A stretch of 64,000 nucleotides of DNA, from the NCBI RefSeq assembly GCF_000955805.1, contig NZ_JYOA01000003.1:278203-342202 (forward strand), in the 5' to 3' direction. The stretch's first letter is position 1, and each line of letters starts with the position of its first letter. The position numbers were made by a program, and so were the translations under genes. The stretch is from Pseudomonas sp. 21. Lineage in GTDB: Bacteria > Pseudomonadota > Gammaproteobacteria > Pseudomonadales > Pseudomonadaceae. Below are positions 16,530 through 24,738 of the stretch, one piece after another. The notes below the pieces were generated by a model. That model saw nothing but the letters and a program-made list of their open reading frames with translations, ran no database searches and was not told the origin of the DNA.

Positions 16530-17978
16530 TCAATTCCGTGGGAGGCATCTGAGAGGGATGCCTCCCAGGGGATCATCCTGAAGCAACGTGCTGGCAAGTG
16601 TCTTGAAGCCAGCCTGCAGCAATTGGTCGTCTTGGGTTGCGTTACTGATACTGACTCGCACGAACTGCGGAACCGCCGCGCGGCCCACGGCAAAGGCTTC
16701 CGCCGTGGTGATTAGAACGTTCTTTAGTTTTAGATCTTGTTCGATGTCAGAGGCCCTCCACGGTTCGGGTACTTCAATCCAGAAGTGCGGGCAGTAGGAA
16801 TGTGTTCGGTAAGTTAACCCCTTGAGACTTTCCGCCACTAACTCCTTGCGGCGCTTGATCTCGATGATCTGCCGCTGCAGCAATTTGGTCGCAGTGCCAT
16901 TCTCGATCCACTGGGTAGCGAGTTCGATTGTCAATGGCGTGGCCATCCAGCAAGACGATCGGATTGCCGATGCAATCTGGCTGACCAAGCTTGCGGGCGC
17001 GTGGATGTAGCCCGCGCGCAGACCGGCTGAGACAGCTTTGCTGAGCCCACCGATCAGTATGCTTCGTTCTGGCGCGAAGTGGCTTAGCGGCGGCGGTCGA
17101 TCCTCGACCAGGAGTGCGTGCGCTTCATCTTCAATGATCAACACGTTGTGTTGCCTGCAGATGCTGGCAATGGCTTCTCGACGGGGAAGAGAAAGTATCG
17201 ATGTCGTGGGGTTCTGCAGTGTTGGTGTGCAGTAAAGAGCCGCGATGCGGTACTGCTGGCAGAGCTCGTCCAACGACTCCGGTATCAGCCCCTCTTCGTC
17301 CATTGCGATACCCAGTAGCCGCACGCCCAGCAGACGCGACGCGGAAATCAGGCCTGGATAGGTGAGCTGCTCGGTGACGATAGTGTCTCCAGATCGCAGT
17401 AATGCCATCAGCGCGCATACCAGTCCATGCTGTCCTCCATTCACGCACAGAACTTGCTCCGCTTGTGCTTCGAAAGCATTACTGGATAACCATTTGGCTC
17501 CTGCCTGTCGGAAGCGAGGAAGTCCTGCGTCAGGCATATAGAGCATTAGGTCGTGAAGTTTCTGCCTATCAAAGGAAAGATTCTTCAGGCTTTCTTCTAG
17601 TAGGGAAACTTCCGATCCTGGAATATGCATGTTGCGGCTCATGTCATACAGTTCCGGAGCCTGTTCGACGAAGTTCCGGAAACCATCGTCGCGCTTGTTT
17701 TCCTGCCCACGACGACATACGAATGTACCGTCGCCCACTCGTGCTTCCACCAGTCCCAAACGCTCTAGCTCCGCGTAGGCGCGGCTAATAGTGCCGACTG
17801 TTACGCCTAACTGATCAGCCAGAATACGATGCGGAAATAGCTTCGCGCCGGCAACGATGGAGCCACTGAGGATGCTTGTTTCTATGGCTCTGGCCAGACG
17901 TTTGTACTTTGTTCCGGAAGAGGAGCTCAGTGCACTCTTCAGAATTGATATGGTGTCAATACTTGGTTTGACAGGCAT
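16530..17978 (-). CDS. MocR-type GntR regulator with aminotransferase-like domain
   Basis: 482 aa. An N-terminal GntR winged helix (LARAIETSILSGSIVAGAKLFPHRILADQLGVTVGTISRAYAELERLGLVE, split here by a linker) is followed by a fold-type I aminotransferase domain, with PLP Lys in LIGGLSKAVSAGLRAGY. MocR proteins sense an amino acid or vitamer through PLP and control a neighbouring gene, probably the divergent EamA exporter. ATG 17978 is preferred over an upstream TTG. The last ~14 residues are encoded by the ohr-side hairpin at 16539-16567, so the native C-terminus may have been replaced at an insertion border. AT-richer than the flanks. Confidence 0.9.
   Translation of the reverse strand: MPVKPSIDTISILKSALSSSSGTKYKRLARAIETSILSGSIVAGAKLFPHRILADQLGVTVGTISRAYAELERLGLVEARVGDGTFVCRRGQENKRDDGFRNFVEQAPELYDMSRNMHIPGSEVSLLEESLKNLSFDRQKLHDLMLYMPDAGLPRFRQAGAKWLSSNAFEAQAEQVLCVNGGQHGLVCALMALLRSGDTIVTEQLTYPGLISASRLLGVRLLGIAMDEEGLIPESLDELCQQYRIAALYCTPTLQNPTTSILSLPRREAIASICRQHNVLIIEDEAHALLVEDRPPPLSHFAPERSILIGGLSKAVSAGLRAGYIHAPASLVSQIASAIRSSCWMATPLTIELATQWIENGTATKLLQRQIIEIKRRKELVAESLKGLTYRTHSYCPHFWIEVPEPWRASDIEQDLKLKNVLITTAEAFAVGRAAVPQFVRVSISNATQDDQLLQAGFKTLASTLLQDDPLGGIPLRCLPRN
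16539..16567. terminator. Perfect 11-bp hairpin inside the 3' end of the mocR-type gene
   Basis: TGGGAGGCATC and GATGCCTCCCA flank a 7-base loop. It sits 10 bases past the ohr stop, where an ohr terminator would be expected, yet it is translated as the last codons of the convergent regulator gene. Confidence 0.7.
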
Positions 17979-17983
17979 TTTTT

Positions 17984-18051
17984 CTCTCAATAGCCTCAAT
18001 TAAGAGTGTCAGTCGAAAGATTAGCACCAAACAATCGTTCGCTGTTGAGAG
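17984..18051. promoter_or_regulatory. Divergent control region with inverted CTCTCAA / TTGAGAG
   Basis: The 82 bases between the mocR-type gene and the EamA gene contain inverted 7-mers CTCTCAA (17984-17990) and TTGAGAG (18045-18051). MocR operators are often paired half-sites in such divergent gaps. Weak evidence on sequence alone. Confidence 0.35.
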
Positions 18052-18060
18052 AGCAAATTC

Positions 18061-19005
18061 ATGACGATTTCGTCTATGACGCGGATGGTCGATACGCCGC
18101 GAAGAAGGTGGCTTAGAGGGACTGTTACCGGTCTGCTTTTCCTTTGTGTCTGCCTGAGTTGGGGAACAACCTGGCTGGGGATCAAGATCGCCATCGAAAG
18201 TGTGCCGCCATTGACTGCGTCCGGGCTGCGCTTCCTAATTGCATTTCCGTTATTTTTGCTATTTTCGTTTATTCGTCGTGCCCCCATATTTTTTCCCAGA
18301 GGCGCTCGCGGATTTTTTGTTTTCGTTACGTTCTGTTATTTCGGTCTACCGTATTATTTGCTTAATTATGGCGAAATCCATGTCTCTTCTGGCTTGACGG
18401 CACTCATCTTCAGTTGCATGCCGGTATTCATTCTGGCCTTTTCCGCTGTCGTTTTACGCGAGCGGATTTATGTGTCACAGATCCTCGGGATTGCGATTGG
18501 CTTCGGAAGTCTTTTCATGATTCTGCACGTTCAGGGGATCAGCATTGATCACGCCGAATTTAAGGGGGTTTTGGCAATTCTCGGAGCTGCTGTTCTGCAT
18601 GCCATGTGTTATGTGGTGACCAAGAAGAAAGGCTCTGAAATCAGTGTCATCACCTATAACACATTGCCGATTGGTATTGCCGGGCTGATGTTATTTACCC
18701 TTGGCTTGGTGGTGGAAACGCCTTCATTTACCAACATCACTGCACGATCCTGGTGGGCGTTGGCTTATCTGGGCATCTTCGCGTCAGTAGGCGGTTTCAT
18801 TGTTTATTTCGTGCTGCTGAAACGTCTGAGTCCGGTTGTTCTGTCCTTCGTTTTCATCATCTTTCCTGTGTTCGCGGTGATTCTGGGTGCTTGGTACGAG
18901 GGGCTGTCGATCTCGCGTGAGTTGGTGCTGTATTCACTTCTGCTGCTTGTAGGTTTTGCAATAACGAAGGTGCCCTTGGAAAGGCTCCGGGTGCCAAGGA
19001 GTTAA
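18061..19005 (+). CDS. EamA (DMT-superfamily) exporter
   Basis: 314 aa with about ten hydrophobic segments in two EamA repeats (WGTTWLGIKIAIESVPPLTASGLRFLIA; later GVLAILGAAVLHAMCYVV and FASVGGFIVYFVLLKRLSP). These transporters export amino acids or small metabolites. Divergent from the MocR-type regulator and four bases before the JAMM gene. AT-rich codon use sets it apart from the surrounding chromosome. Confidence 0.9.
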   Translation: MTISSMTRMVDTPRRRWLRGTVTGLLFLCVCLSWGTTWLGIKIAIESVPPLTASGLRFLIAFPLFLLFSFIRRAPIFFPRGARGFFVFVTFCYFGLPYYLLNYGEIHVSSGLTALIFSCMPVFILAFSAVVLRERIYVSQILGIAIGFGSLFMILHVQGISIDHAEFKGVLAILGAAVLHAMCYVVTKKKGSEISVITYNTLPIGIAGLMLFTLGLVVETPSFTNITARSWWALAYLGIFASVGGFIVYFVLLKRLSPVVLSFVFIIFPVFAVILGAWYEGLSISRELVLYSLLLLVGFAITKVPLERLRVPRS

Positions 19006-19009
19006 AGCT

Positions 19010-19498
19010 ATGGCCTACCTGAATCTCCTGTCAAACACAGTCCTGCGCCAAGTATATCGACATGCCGCTGCGTCGTATCCTGAAGAGTGCTGTGGTTTTG
19101 TATTCTCCGATGCTCGAGTGCATGAGGGGCAAAACATTCAGAACCAGCTCAATCGAAGTAGCCCGGATACCTATCAACGTACGGCTGCCAGTGGTTATAC
19201 CTTCTCGGTGGCAGACACTCTGCTATTGAGCAGAAGTCTGCAGGATAGCGTTCCAGTTCGGATCATCTATCACTCGCATCCAGATGTTGGGGCCTACTTT
19301 AGCCAGGAGGATCAGGGCAAGGCCCTGTTCATGGGGCAGCCCATTCATCCTGTCGCTTATCTGGTCGTCGATGTCCGTAACGGCCAATCAGTGGGTAGCA
19401 AATTATTCGAATGGAATGACGAGAAGTTTGTTTGCAGTCGAGAGTTTTCCGGCCACGAGCACATCGCCCGCATAAATGAAGGAGTTTGTGATGAATAA
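19010..19498 (+). CDS. JAMM/MPN+ metalloprotease (Mec-like)
   Basis: 162 aa. The full JAMM signature is present: Glu in YPEECCGF (25/26), H88-S-H90, then seven residues, S98 and D101 in YHSHPDVGAYFSQEDQ. Bacterial JAMM proteases of this type cleave after the Gly-Gly of ubiquitin-like sulfur carriers, releasing the carrier tail or a charged amino acid such as cysteine. It overlaps the downstream ubiquitin-like/E1 fusion by eight bases, which points to a shared pathway. Confidence 0.92.
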   Translation: MAYLNLLSNTVLRQVYRHAAASYPEECCGFVFSDARVHEGQNIQNQLNRSSPDTYQRTAASGYTFSVADTLLLSRSLQDSVPVRIIYHSHPDVGAYFSQEDQGKALFMGQPIHPVAYLVVDVRNGQSVGSKLFEWNDEKFVCSREFSGHEHIARINEGVCDE

Positions 19499-20381
19499 GG
19501 TGATCTTCCCCGAAATATTGGCTCGTGTCGCCAAGCTCCCATCTACTCAGATGGTCAGTGAAGGTAGTACTGCCCGAGAGCGGCTGGAATTCCTGTGTTC
19601 CCAGCACGCCGCTCTACGCGACCATCTTTTTCATGTTAATCGCCAAGTCAAGGATCACTTTCTTTTGACCTCCAGCGGACAATTGGTTGAGGGTGATGGC
19701 CCATTGCAACCTGATGCTGATCTGGAAGTCTTGCTGGCGACTTCCGGGGGGCTGGATCTGGATGAGTTGAGTAACGATGAGGTACGTCGTTATGTTCGGC
19801 ATATTACCTTACCGAACGTGGGGCGTCAGGGGCAGTTGCGCTTGAAGAAGGCGCGCGTACTTGTCATCGGCACTGGCGGATTAGGATCACCGGTAAGTCT
19901 GTATCTGGCTGCTGCCGGAGTGGGCACGCTTGGGTTGGTGGATTTCGATCGAGTGGAGAGCAGCAACTTGCAGCGGCAGGTTGTCCATGGCACTGGGTCG
20001 GTAGGACTGGCTAAGGTGGAATCGGCTCGACGCAGACTGCAGGATCTCAATCCCGACATTACGATCAATGCCCATGATTGTGCGCTGAATACGGACAACG
20101 CCTTGGAGCTTGTGGGTTGCTATGACCTTATCGTGGATGGGACCGATAATTTCGCCACGCGCTATCTGGTCAACGATGCCTGCGTTCTACTGCAGCGACT
20201 AATGGTGTATGGCGCATTGCATCGCTTTGATGGGCAGGTGAGCGTCTTCAACCATGAGAGTGGCCCTTGCTACCGCTGTCTCTTCCCACAGAGTCCTCCT
20301 GGTGAGCTTGCACCGAACTGCAATAGTGGCGGTGTGATCGGTGTCTGCATCTACTGTGCTCCCTTATTGATGCGCCGGTGA
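19491..20381 (+). pseudogene. Ubiquitin-like (MoaD/ThiS-like) domain fused to MoeB/ThiF E1 enzyme, 3' truncated
   Basis: Residues 1-87 look like a MoaD/ThiS-type sulfur carrier ending in SGG (G86-G87), fused to an E1 domain (VLVIGTGGLGSPVSLYLA; SSNLQRQV; DGTDNFATRYLVNDAC; PCYRC first zinc pair). After NSGGVIGV (codon GTC at 20343) the family sequence stops and 12 unrelated codons run to TGA. The next bases encode the middle of an AlaX protein in another frame, so a deletion removed the E1 C-terminus, including the second CxxC. Adenylation residues remain but the product is probably inactive. GGAG precedes the ATG. Confidence 0.85.
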
Positions 20382-20734
20382 CAGGTTGTAGCATCGCCGT
20401 CGACAAGGCGCGTCTGGATTTCGATCTACCTGAGTCGACTCTTGAACGGGACTCTCTGACGCTCCAGCTCAATGAGTTGGTCGAACGTCAGCTGGAAGTT
20501 CGTGCACGGTTCATTGGCGAAGATGATGATCAGGCGATACGGTCGATGAGTCGAACTTTGATTGCTCCACCAGCGTTCGCTGGAGCGGTACGGCTCATCG
20601 ATATCGCGGGGCTGGATATTCAGCCTTGCGGCGGTACTCACGTCTCCAATACCCGAGAAATTGGGCAGGTGCTTTGCGAGCGGATTGAGAAGAAGAGTCG
20701 GCACAACCGGCGTGTCACGTTGCGCTTCGCGTAG
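20345..20734 (+). pseudogene. AlaX-type alanyl-tRNA editing protein, 5' truncated
   Basis: In frame from 20345 the sequence reads LHLLCSLIDAPVTGCSIAVD, then RLIDIAGLDIQPCGGTHVSN and KKSRHNRRVTLRFA, which are AlaX/AlaRS-editing motifs. The N-terminal half with the HxxxH zinc motif is missing and no start codon belongs to it; the first usable one is GTG 20378. It is joined to the truncated E1 gene at about 20343-20347. Free-standing AlaX hydrolyses Ser-tRNA(Ala); this copy should be dead. Confidence 0.85.
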
Positions 20735-20756
20735 TGCCGACAATTGCTGCGTCGAA

Positions 20757-21257
20757 TCAGTGGGCTAAACCTTTGGCAATGTGATCAAGGCTGAGTCTCC
20801 CGGCTCCCTTCAAAACCAGTGGCACCAACGCCACCAGATAGATCAGCGGCAGCTTGTAGTTGCCGAACCCATGGTCGGTGATCGAGTACCCCTGGGCCAG
20901 TTCAGCCAGGCTCGACCACTGCGCCGGCCAGTGCACGGAGGCGATGGCGACGAGGGTGACGACGATCAGCGAAGCCGACGCGAACCGCGTGGCCAGGCCC
21001 AGCAACAGCAGCACCGGCGCGATCAACTCGGCCCACATCGACACCTGCCAGTCGAAGCCGGCGGAGAAGTGGTTGAAGGGGAAGGGGAAGCTGGCGTGGA
21101 TCTGTTCGAACCAGTTGTCGCCATGCCATTTCTCCAGCCCCGATTCGAAGAACTCCCAGGCCAGGAACAGTCGCAGCGGGACGTCCCAGCCCCAGGCGGC
21201 GAGGCGGTCGAGTTGGTCGAAAACGGTCTTGAGCGGGTTCAGGGTCAGCAGGGGCAT
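20757..21257 (-). CDS. DoxX-family membrane protein
   Basis: 166 aa with four hydrophobic segments. Typical DoxX features: LRLFLAWEFFESGLEKWHG, APVLLLLGLATRFASASL and HGFGNYKLPLIYLVALVPLVLKG. DoxX relatives (HvfX) accompany hvfABC operons in other bacteria, so a link to the hvf locus 4.7 kb away is plausible. ATG 21257 has GAGG eight bases upstream. Second gene after the haem-type membrane gene. Confidence 0.85.
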   Translation of the reverse strand: MPLLTLNPLKTVFDQLDRLAAWGWDVPLRLFLAWEFFESGLEKWHGDNWFEQIHASFPFPFNHFSAGFDWQVSMWAELIAPVLLLLGLATRFASASLIVVTLVAIASVHWPAQWSSLAELAQGYSITDHGFGNYKLPLIYLVALVPLVLKGAGRLSLDHIAKGLAH

Positions 21258-21352
21258 GGCGCACCTCGTGGGCAATGTTGTGGGCAATCGGTCGTGGGCA
21301 AGGCTTGGGCCGGCCGGGCGATGGTTTCGCCCGGTGGCGGAAGACGTCGGGA

Positions 21353-21991
21353 TCAGGCGTTCGGCAGGGCGGGGCGTGTGCTACGGCGCAGGCGGACGGC
21401 CAGCTTGGCGATGAGCTTGAAGGCGATGGCGCTGAAGATCAGGCCGAAGCCCAGCGGGTACCAGGAGCCCATCGGCAGGCGCTTGTAGAAGGACAGGAAG
21501 AACACCCCGGCGATGACCCAACTGCCGGTGCTGTGCAGGCCTTTCCAGGCCCGGGTGCCGAGCAGTTTCACCGCGTAGGGGAAGGAAGTGACGGCCAGCA
21601 GGGTGATGAACAGGTAGCCGACCGAGCCGGGAATGTTCGCGGCGGCGCTGCGGCCGTGCCAGAAGGTTTCGGGAAAGAACTTCACGTAGAGGATGATCAG
21701 CACCGCGTGCACCGCATGGGAGAAGGCGAAGGCCAGCCCGAGGAAGCGTCGTTCGCGCAGCAGGCCACGGGTGAAGTCGCTCGGCACCAGCACCGCCAGG
21801 GATGAGGCGAGGAAGGTAGCGAGGAACAGCGCGAAGGAGGTGCGGGCGGTGACGCGGATCGAACTGCGCAGCGCTTCCACCCCTTGCGGCTGGGACCAAA
21901 GGGCCAGCGCGGCGACGATCAGCACCAGCAGCGACAGCAGGGAAAACAGCCGCCAGCCATGCAGGCGGGCAGGTTCGGCGGGACGGTTCAT
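21353..21991 (-). CDS. Ferric reductase-like / MsrQ-like haem b membrane protein
   Basis: 212 aa with about six membrane segments and paired His in FSHAVHAVLIILY and GLHSTGSWVI, as in the FRD/MsrQ group. MsrQ passes electrons to the periplasmic methionine sulfoxide reductase MsrP. No msrP is adjacent, so the electron acceptor is unknown. GGAG lies seven bases before the ATG. It is followed by the DoxX gene. Confidence 0.8.
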   Translation of the reverse strand: MNRPAEPARLHGWRLFSLLSLLVLIVAALALWSQPQGVEALRSSIRVTARTSFALFLATFLASSLAVLVPSDFTRGLLRERRFLGLAFAFSHAVHAVLIILYVKFFPETFWHGRSAAANIPGSVGYLFITLLAVTSFPYAVKLLGTRAWKGLHSTGSWVIAGVFFLSFYKRLPMGSWYPLGFGLIFSAIAFKLIAKLAVRLRRSTRPALPNA

Positions 21992-22094
21992 GGCGGGCTC
22001 CTTGGGGGGAACGCGGCGGGCGGGGTGCCGCCGCTGTTCGTGGAGCCATCCTGGCGACGGGCCTTATCCCGGATGTGTCCGGGGAAGGCCGTCT

Positions 22095-22110
22095 TGTATC
22101 TCTGTGTACA
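22095..22110. promoter_or_regulatory. Possible third TGTAT tandem site
   Basis: TGTAT-CTCTG-TGTAC matches the ten-base periodicity of the sites upstream of hvfA and the DUF2790 gene. It lies between the sensor kinase stop and the haem-type membrane gene, but in the opposite orientation to that gene, so the assignment is weak. Confidence 0.4.
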
Positions 22111-23421
22111 TTATCGGGCGGGCGGCAGTTCCAGTTGCACGCACAGCCCGCCGCTGGTGCGATTGGACAGGGTCAGCGTGCCGCCCAATGCCTGGCTCAG
22201 CTGCTGGGCAATCGCCAGCCCCAGGCCAGTGCCGCCGGTGCTGCGGTTGCGCGAGCTTTCTACCCGGTAGAAGGGCTTCACCACCTCGGCGAGTTCCTCC
22301 TCGGGGATGCCCGGGCCGTCGTCGAGTACACGAACACACACGATGCCCAGGGTATCGCGCTCGATTTCCACCTGGGCGGAACCACCGAACTTCAGGGCGT
22401 TGTCCACCAGGTTGGTGAGCACCCGGCGCAGCGCGTGGGGGCGGGTTTCCAGCACGGCATGGCTGCTGCCCTGCAGCTCCACGGCCTGGCCGCTGTCCTG
22501 GTAGTCGAGCACGAGGCTGTCGAGGAAGGCGTCGAGGTTGACCTTCACCGCCGCCTCGCTGGCGCCGTCCATGCTGCGTGCGTAGGCCACGCCTTCGCGG
22601 ACCAGGTGCTGCATTTCTTCCAGGTCGCTCCACAGGCGCTCGCGTTCGGGGGAATCGTCCATCTGTTCGACGCGCAGCTTCATCCGCGTGATGGGTGTCT
22701 GCAGGTCGTGGGAAATGGCGGCGAGCAGTTGCATGCGCTCCTTGAGGTAGGAGCCGATGCGCCCCTGCAGCGCGTTGAAGGCACGGGCGGCGTAGGCGAC
22801 TTCGCTGGGGCCGCGTTCGTCCAGCTCCGGCGCCGGGGCGTCCGGGTCGAGATGATCCACGGCCTGGGCCAGGCGCGTCAGCGGGCGGATCGCCAGGCGC
22901 ACGGCGATCCAGGTGCAGAACAGCAGCAATGCCAGCTGGACGATCAGCACCCAGGGCAGCCATTGCGCCACGGGCACACCCTTGGGCGTTACGTCGATGG
23001 TCAGCGGCATGCCATCGGCCAGCTTCAGGTGTACCTGGAAGTGCGGGATCGAGCCAGGAATGGTCTCGAAGCGCAGCCCGTAGCGGGGGCCGATGGCGTC
23101 GGCGATGGAGGTCGCCGCCATGGGCGCCTGGGCCATGTTCATCGGCTCGCCGGGTTCACCGCCATCCAGCCGGTAGCGGTAGTTGGGCCGCTGCACCATC
23201 GGCAACCAGGCCTCGCGCTCGTCCTTGGGCAGGCGATCGAGCAGGGCGACAGCGGTGCTGACGTCGGTCTCCAGGTTGCCCAGCATCATGCTGCGCGCAC
23301 TCTGGTAGCGCTCGTAGAACTGCGAGCAGAACGACAGGCTGTAGGCGAACACCAGCCCGGCGAGGAAGATCAGCGCCAGTCGCGCGGCGAGCGTGCGAGG
23401 CCAGTGCAGGAGGGATTTCAT
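22111..23421 (-). CDS. EnvZ-like sensor histidine kinase
   Basis: 436 aa. TM1 (about 11-30), a periplasmic sensor of ~125 residues, TM2 (about 155-175), HAMP (LAIRPLTRLAQAVDHLD), H-box AAISHDLQTPITRMKLR (H238), N-box NLVDNALKF, G1 DDGPGIP and G2 GGTGLGLAIA. Its ATG overlaps the response regulator stop (ATGA), so the two are made together. The signal is unknown; the candidate targets suggest copper or thiol stress in the periplasm. Confidence 0.95.
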   Translation of the reverse strand: MKSLLHWPRTLAARLALIFLAGLVFAYSLSFCSQFYERYQSARSMMLGNLETDVSTAVALLDRLPKDEREAWLPMVQRPNYRYRLDGGEPGEPMNMAQAPMAATSIADAIGPRYGLRFETIPGSIPHFQVHLKLADGMPLTIDVTPKGVPVAQWLPWVLIVQLALLLFCTWIAVRLAIRPLTRLAQAVDHLDPDAPAPELDERGPSEVAYAARAFNALQGRIGSYLKERMQLLAAISHDLQTPITRMKLRVEQMDDSPERERLWSDLEEMQHLVREGVAYARSMDGASEAAVKVNLDAFLDSLVLDYQDSGQAVELQGSSHAVLETRPHALRRVLTNLVDNALKFGGSAQVEIERDTLGIVCVRVLDDGPGIPEEELAEVVKPFYRVESSRNRSTGGTGLGLAIAQQLSQALGGTLTLSNRTSGGLCVQLELPPAR

Positions 23422-24158
23422 TCGTTGGGCTCGAGCAGTTCGACGGCCAGGGCGAAGACGTAGCCTTCGCTGCGCACTGTCTTGATGTAGGCCGGCTCGC
23501 GGGCGTCGTCCAGCAGGCGCTGGCGCAGGCGGCTGACCAGCAGGTCGATGGAGCGGTCGAAGATGTCCGCTTCACGCCCCTGGGTGAGGTTCAGCAGTTG
23601 CTCGCGGCTGAGCACGCGCTGCGGGTGATCGACGAACACGCGCAGCAGGCGGTACTCGGCGCCACTCAGGGCGACCAGGGTGCCATCTTCGTCGAGCAGG
23701 TGGCGCGCGGTGGTGTCGAGCTTCCAGCGGCCGAAGCCGATCAGCCGGCTGGCCTCGCTGACCTGCAGGTTCGGCGGCAGCATGCGGGTGCGGCGCAGCA
23801 CGGCGTTGATCCGCGCCAACAGTTCGCGGGCGGAAAAAGGCTTGGTGAGGTAGTCGTCGGCACCCATTTCCAGGCCGATGATGCGGTCGGTCTCGTCGTT
23901 GCGCGCGGTAAGCATCAGCACCGGGGTGGACTTGTGCTTGCCCACGCGCAGCTCGCGACACAGCTTCAGGCCGTCGTCGCCGGGCATCATGATGTCGAGG
24001 ACGATCAGGTCCACCGAGTTGGCATCGAGGAAGGTGCGCATCTGCCTGCCGTCTCCCGCCAGGCTCACGCGCAGGCCGTTCTTCTTCAGGTAGTTGCCGA
24101 CCAGCTCGCGGATCTCGCGGTCGTCGTCGACGATCAGTACGTGATCGACATGGTCCAT
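23418..24158 (-). CDS. OmpR-family response regulator
   Basis: 246 aa. Receiver domain with acidic pocket DDD (11-13), phospho-acceptor D55 in LIVLDIMMPG, K in LTKPFSARELLARI; winged-helix domain (about 150-240) with LSGAEYRLLRVFVDHPQRVLSREQLL and DRSIDLLVSRLRQRL. First gene of a pair with the kinase, divergent from the DUF2790 gene. A tandem TGTAT site at 24227-24243 lies 69 bases upstream and could serve both directions. Confidence 0.95.
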   Translation of the reverse strand: MDHVDHVLIVDDDREIRELVGNYLKKNGLRVSLAGDGRQMRTFLDANSVDLIVLDIMMPGDDGLKLCRELRVGKHKSTPVLMLTARNDETDRIIGLEMGADDYLTKPFSARELLARINAVLRRTRMLPPNLQVSEASRLIGFGRWKLDTTARHLLDEDGTLVALSGAEYRLLRVFVDHPQRVLSREQLLNLTQGREADIFDRSIDLLVSRLRQRLLDDAREPAYIKTVRSEGYVFALAVELLEPNE

Positions 24159-24226
24159 GCCGGTGCCTCGTTCGTAGTGGGTTGAGGCGAGTTTATAGCG
24201 CAGCGCCGCGCTTGCCTTCCGTGCTT

Positions 24227-24304
24227 TGTATTCCACTGTATCTACAGCCGTCGCCGACACCTGGCGCAGCAAACCACGGGCCTGCGCGACACAAGCCCGA
24301 TACC
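24227..24304 (+). promoter_or_regulatory. Putative response-regulator site and promoter of the DUF2790 gene
   Basis: TGTATTCCACTGTATCT (24227-24243) matches the hvfA upstream site in 15 of 17 bases. GATACCT starts at 24299, 56 bases later, matching the hvfA spacing of 57. It lies in the divergent gap next to the response regulator gene. Confidence 0.7.
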
Positions 24305-24383
24305 TCCTGAACGTGAAATGGGCACCAACGGCGAGGCACACAGCCCCCGCCGGCCAAACCCGACACAGGACAGGAGAACCACC

Positions 24384-24656
24384 ATGAAAGCCATCCAGCT
24401 TGCCAACGCTTGCCTCTTCGCTTCCCTCGCCGCCTTCGCCAGCTTCGGCGCCCAGGCTGCCGACTCCCAGCCCGCCGAGCCGTACCACTACGGCCAGAAA
24501 CTGGACGTGAAGCAGGTCGTCGCCATCCAGGAAGAGGCTGCGTCGCCCTTCGACTGCGGCATCGTCAACGCCCGCATGGACTACCTGGACTCCCACGGCA
24601 AGCCGCACAGCGTGGCCTACCGCAAGTTCGCCACCAACTGCAACGAAGGCGGCTGA
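24384..24656 (+). CDS. DUF2790 periplasmic protein (PtrA-like)
   Basis: 90 aa. Signal peptide (about 1-25, ending FGAQA), then the DUF2790 core YHYGQKLDVKQVVAIQEE, PFDCGIVNARMDYLDSHG and KFATNCNEGG, with two Cys likely paired. The P. aeruginosa member PtrA (PA2808) is copper-induced and encoded next to copRS. The same arrangement here, beside a two-component system, supports a metal-stress role. GGAG precedes the ATG. Confidence 0.85.
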   Translation: MKAIQLANACLFASLAAFASFGAQAADSQPAEPYHYGQKLDVKQVVAIQEEAASPFDCGIVNARMDYLDSHGKPHSVAYRKFATNCNEGG

Positions 24657-24738
24657 TTCCCCTGGGCCGCGGCCACGGAAGGCTGCGGCGTTTATCCCAA
24701 GCGTGACCCCCACGGGCCGACGGCCCACCGAGGTGCCC

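Noticed and set aside
23418..24158. Naming the two-component system CopRS
   Set aside because: The DUF2790 neighbour resembles PtrA beside CopRS, but the regulator and kinase look more OmpR/EnvZ-like; sequence alone does not settle it.
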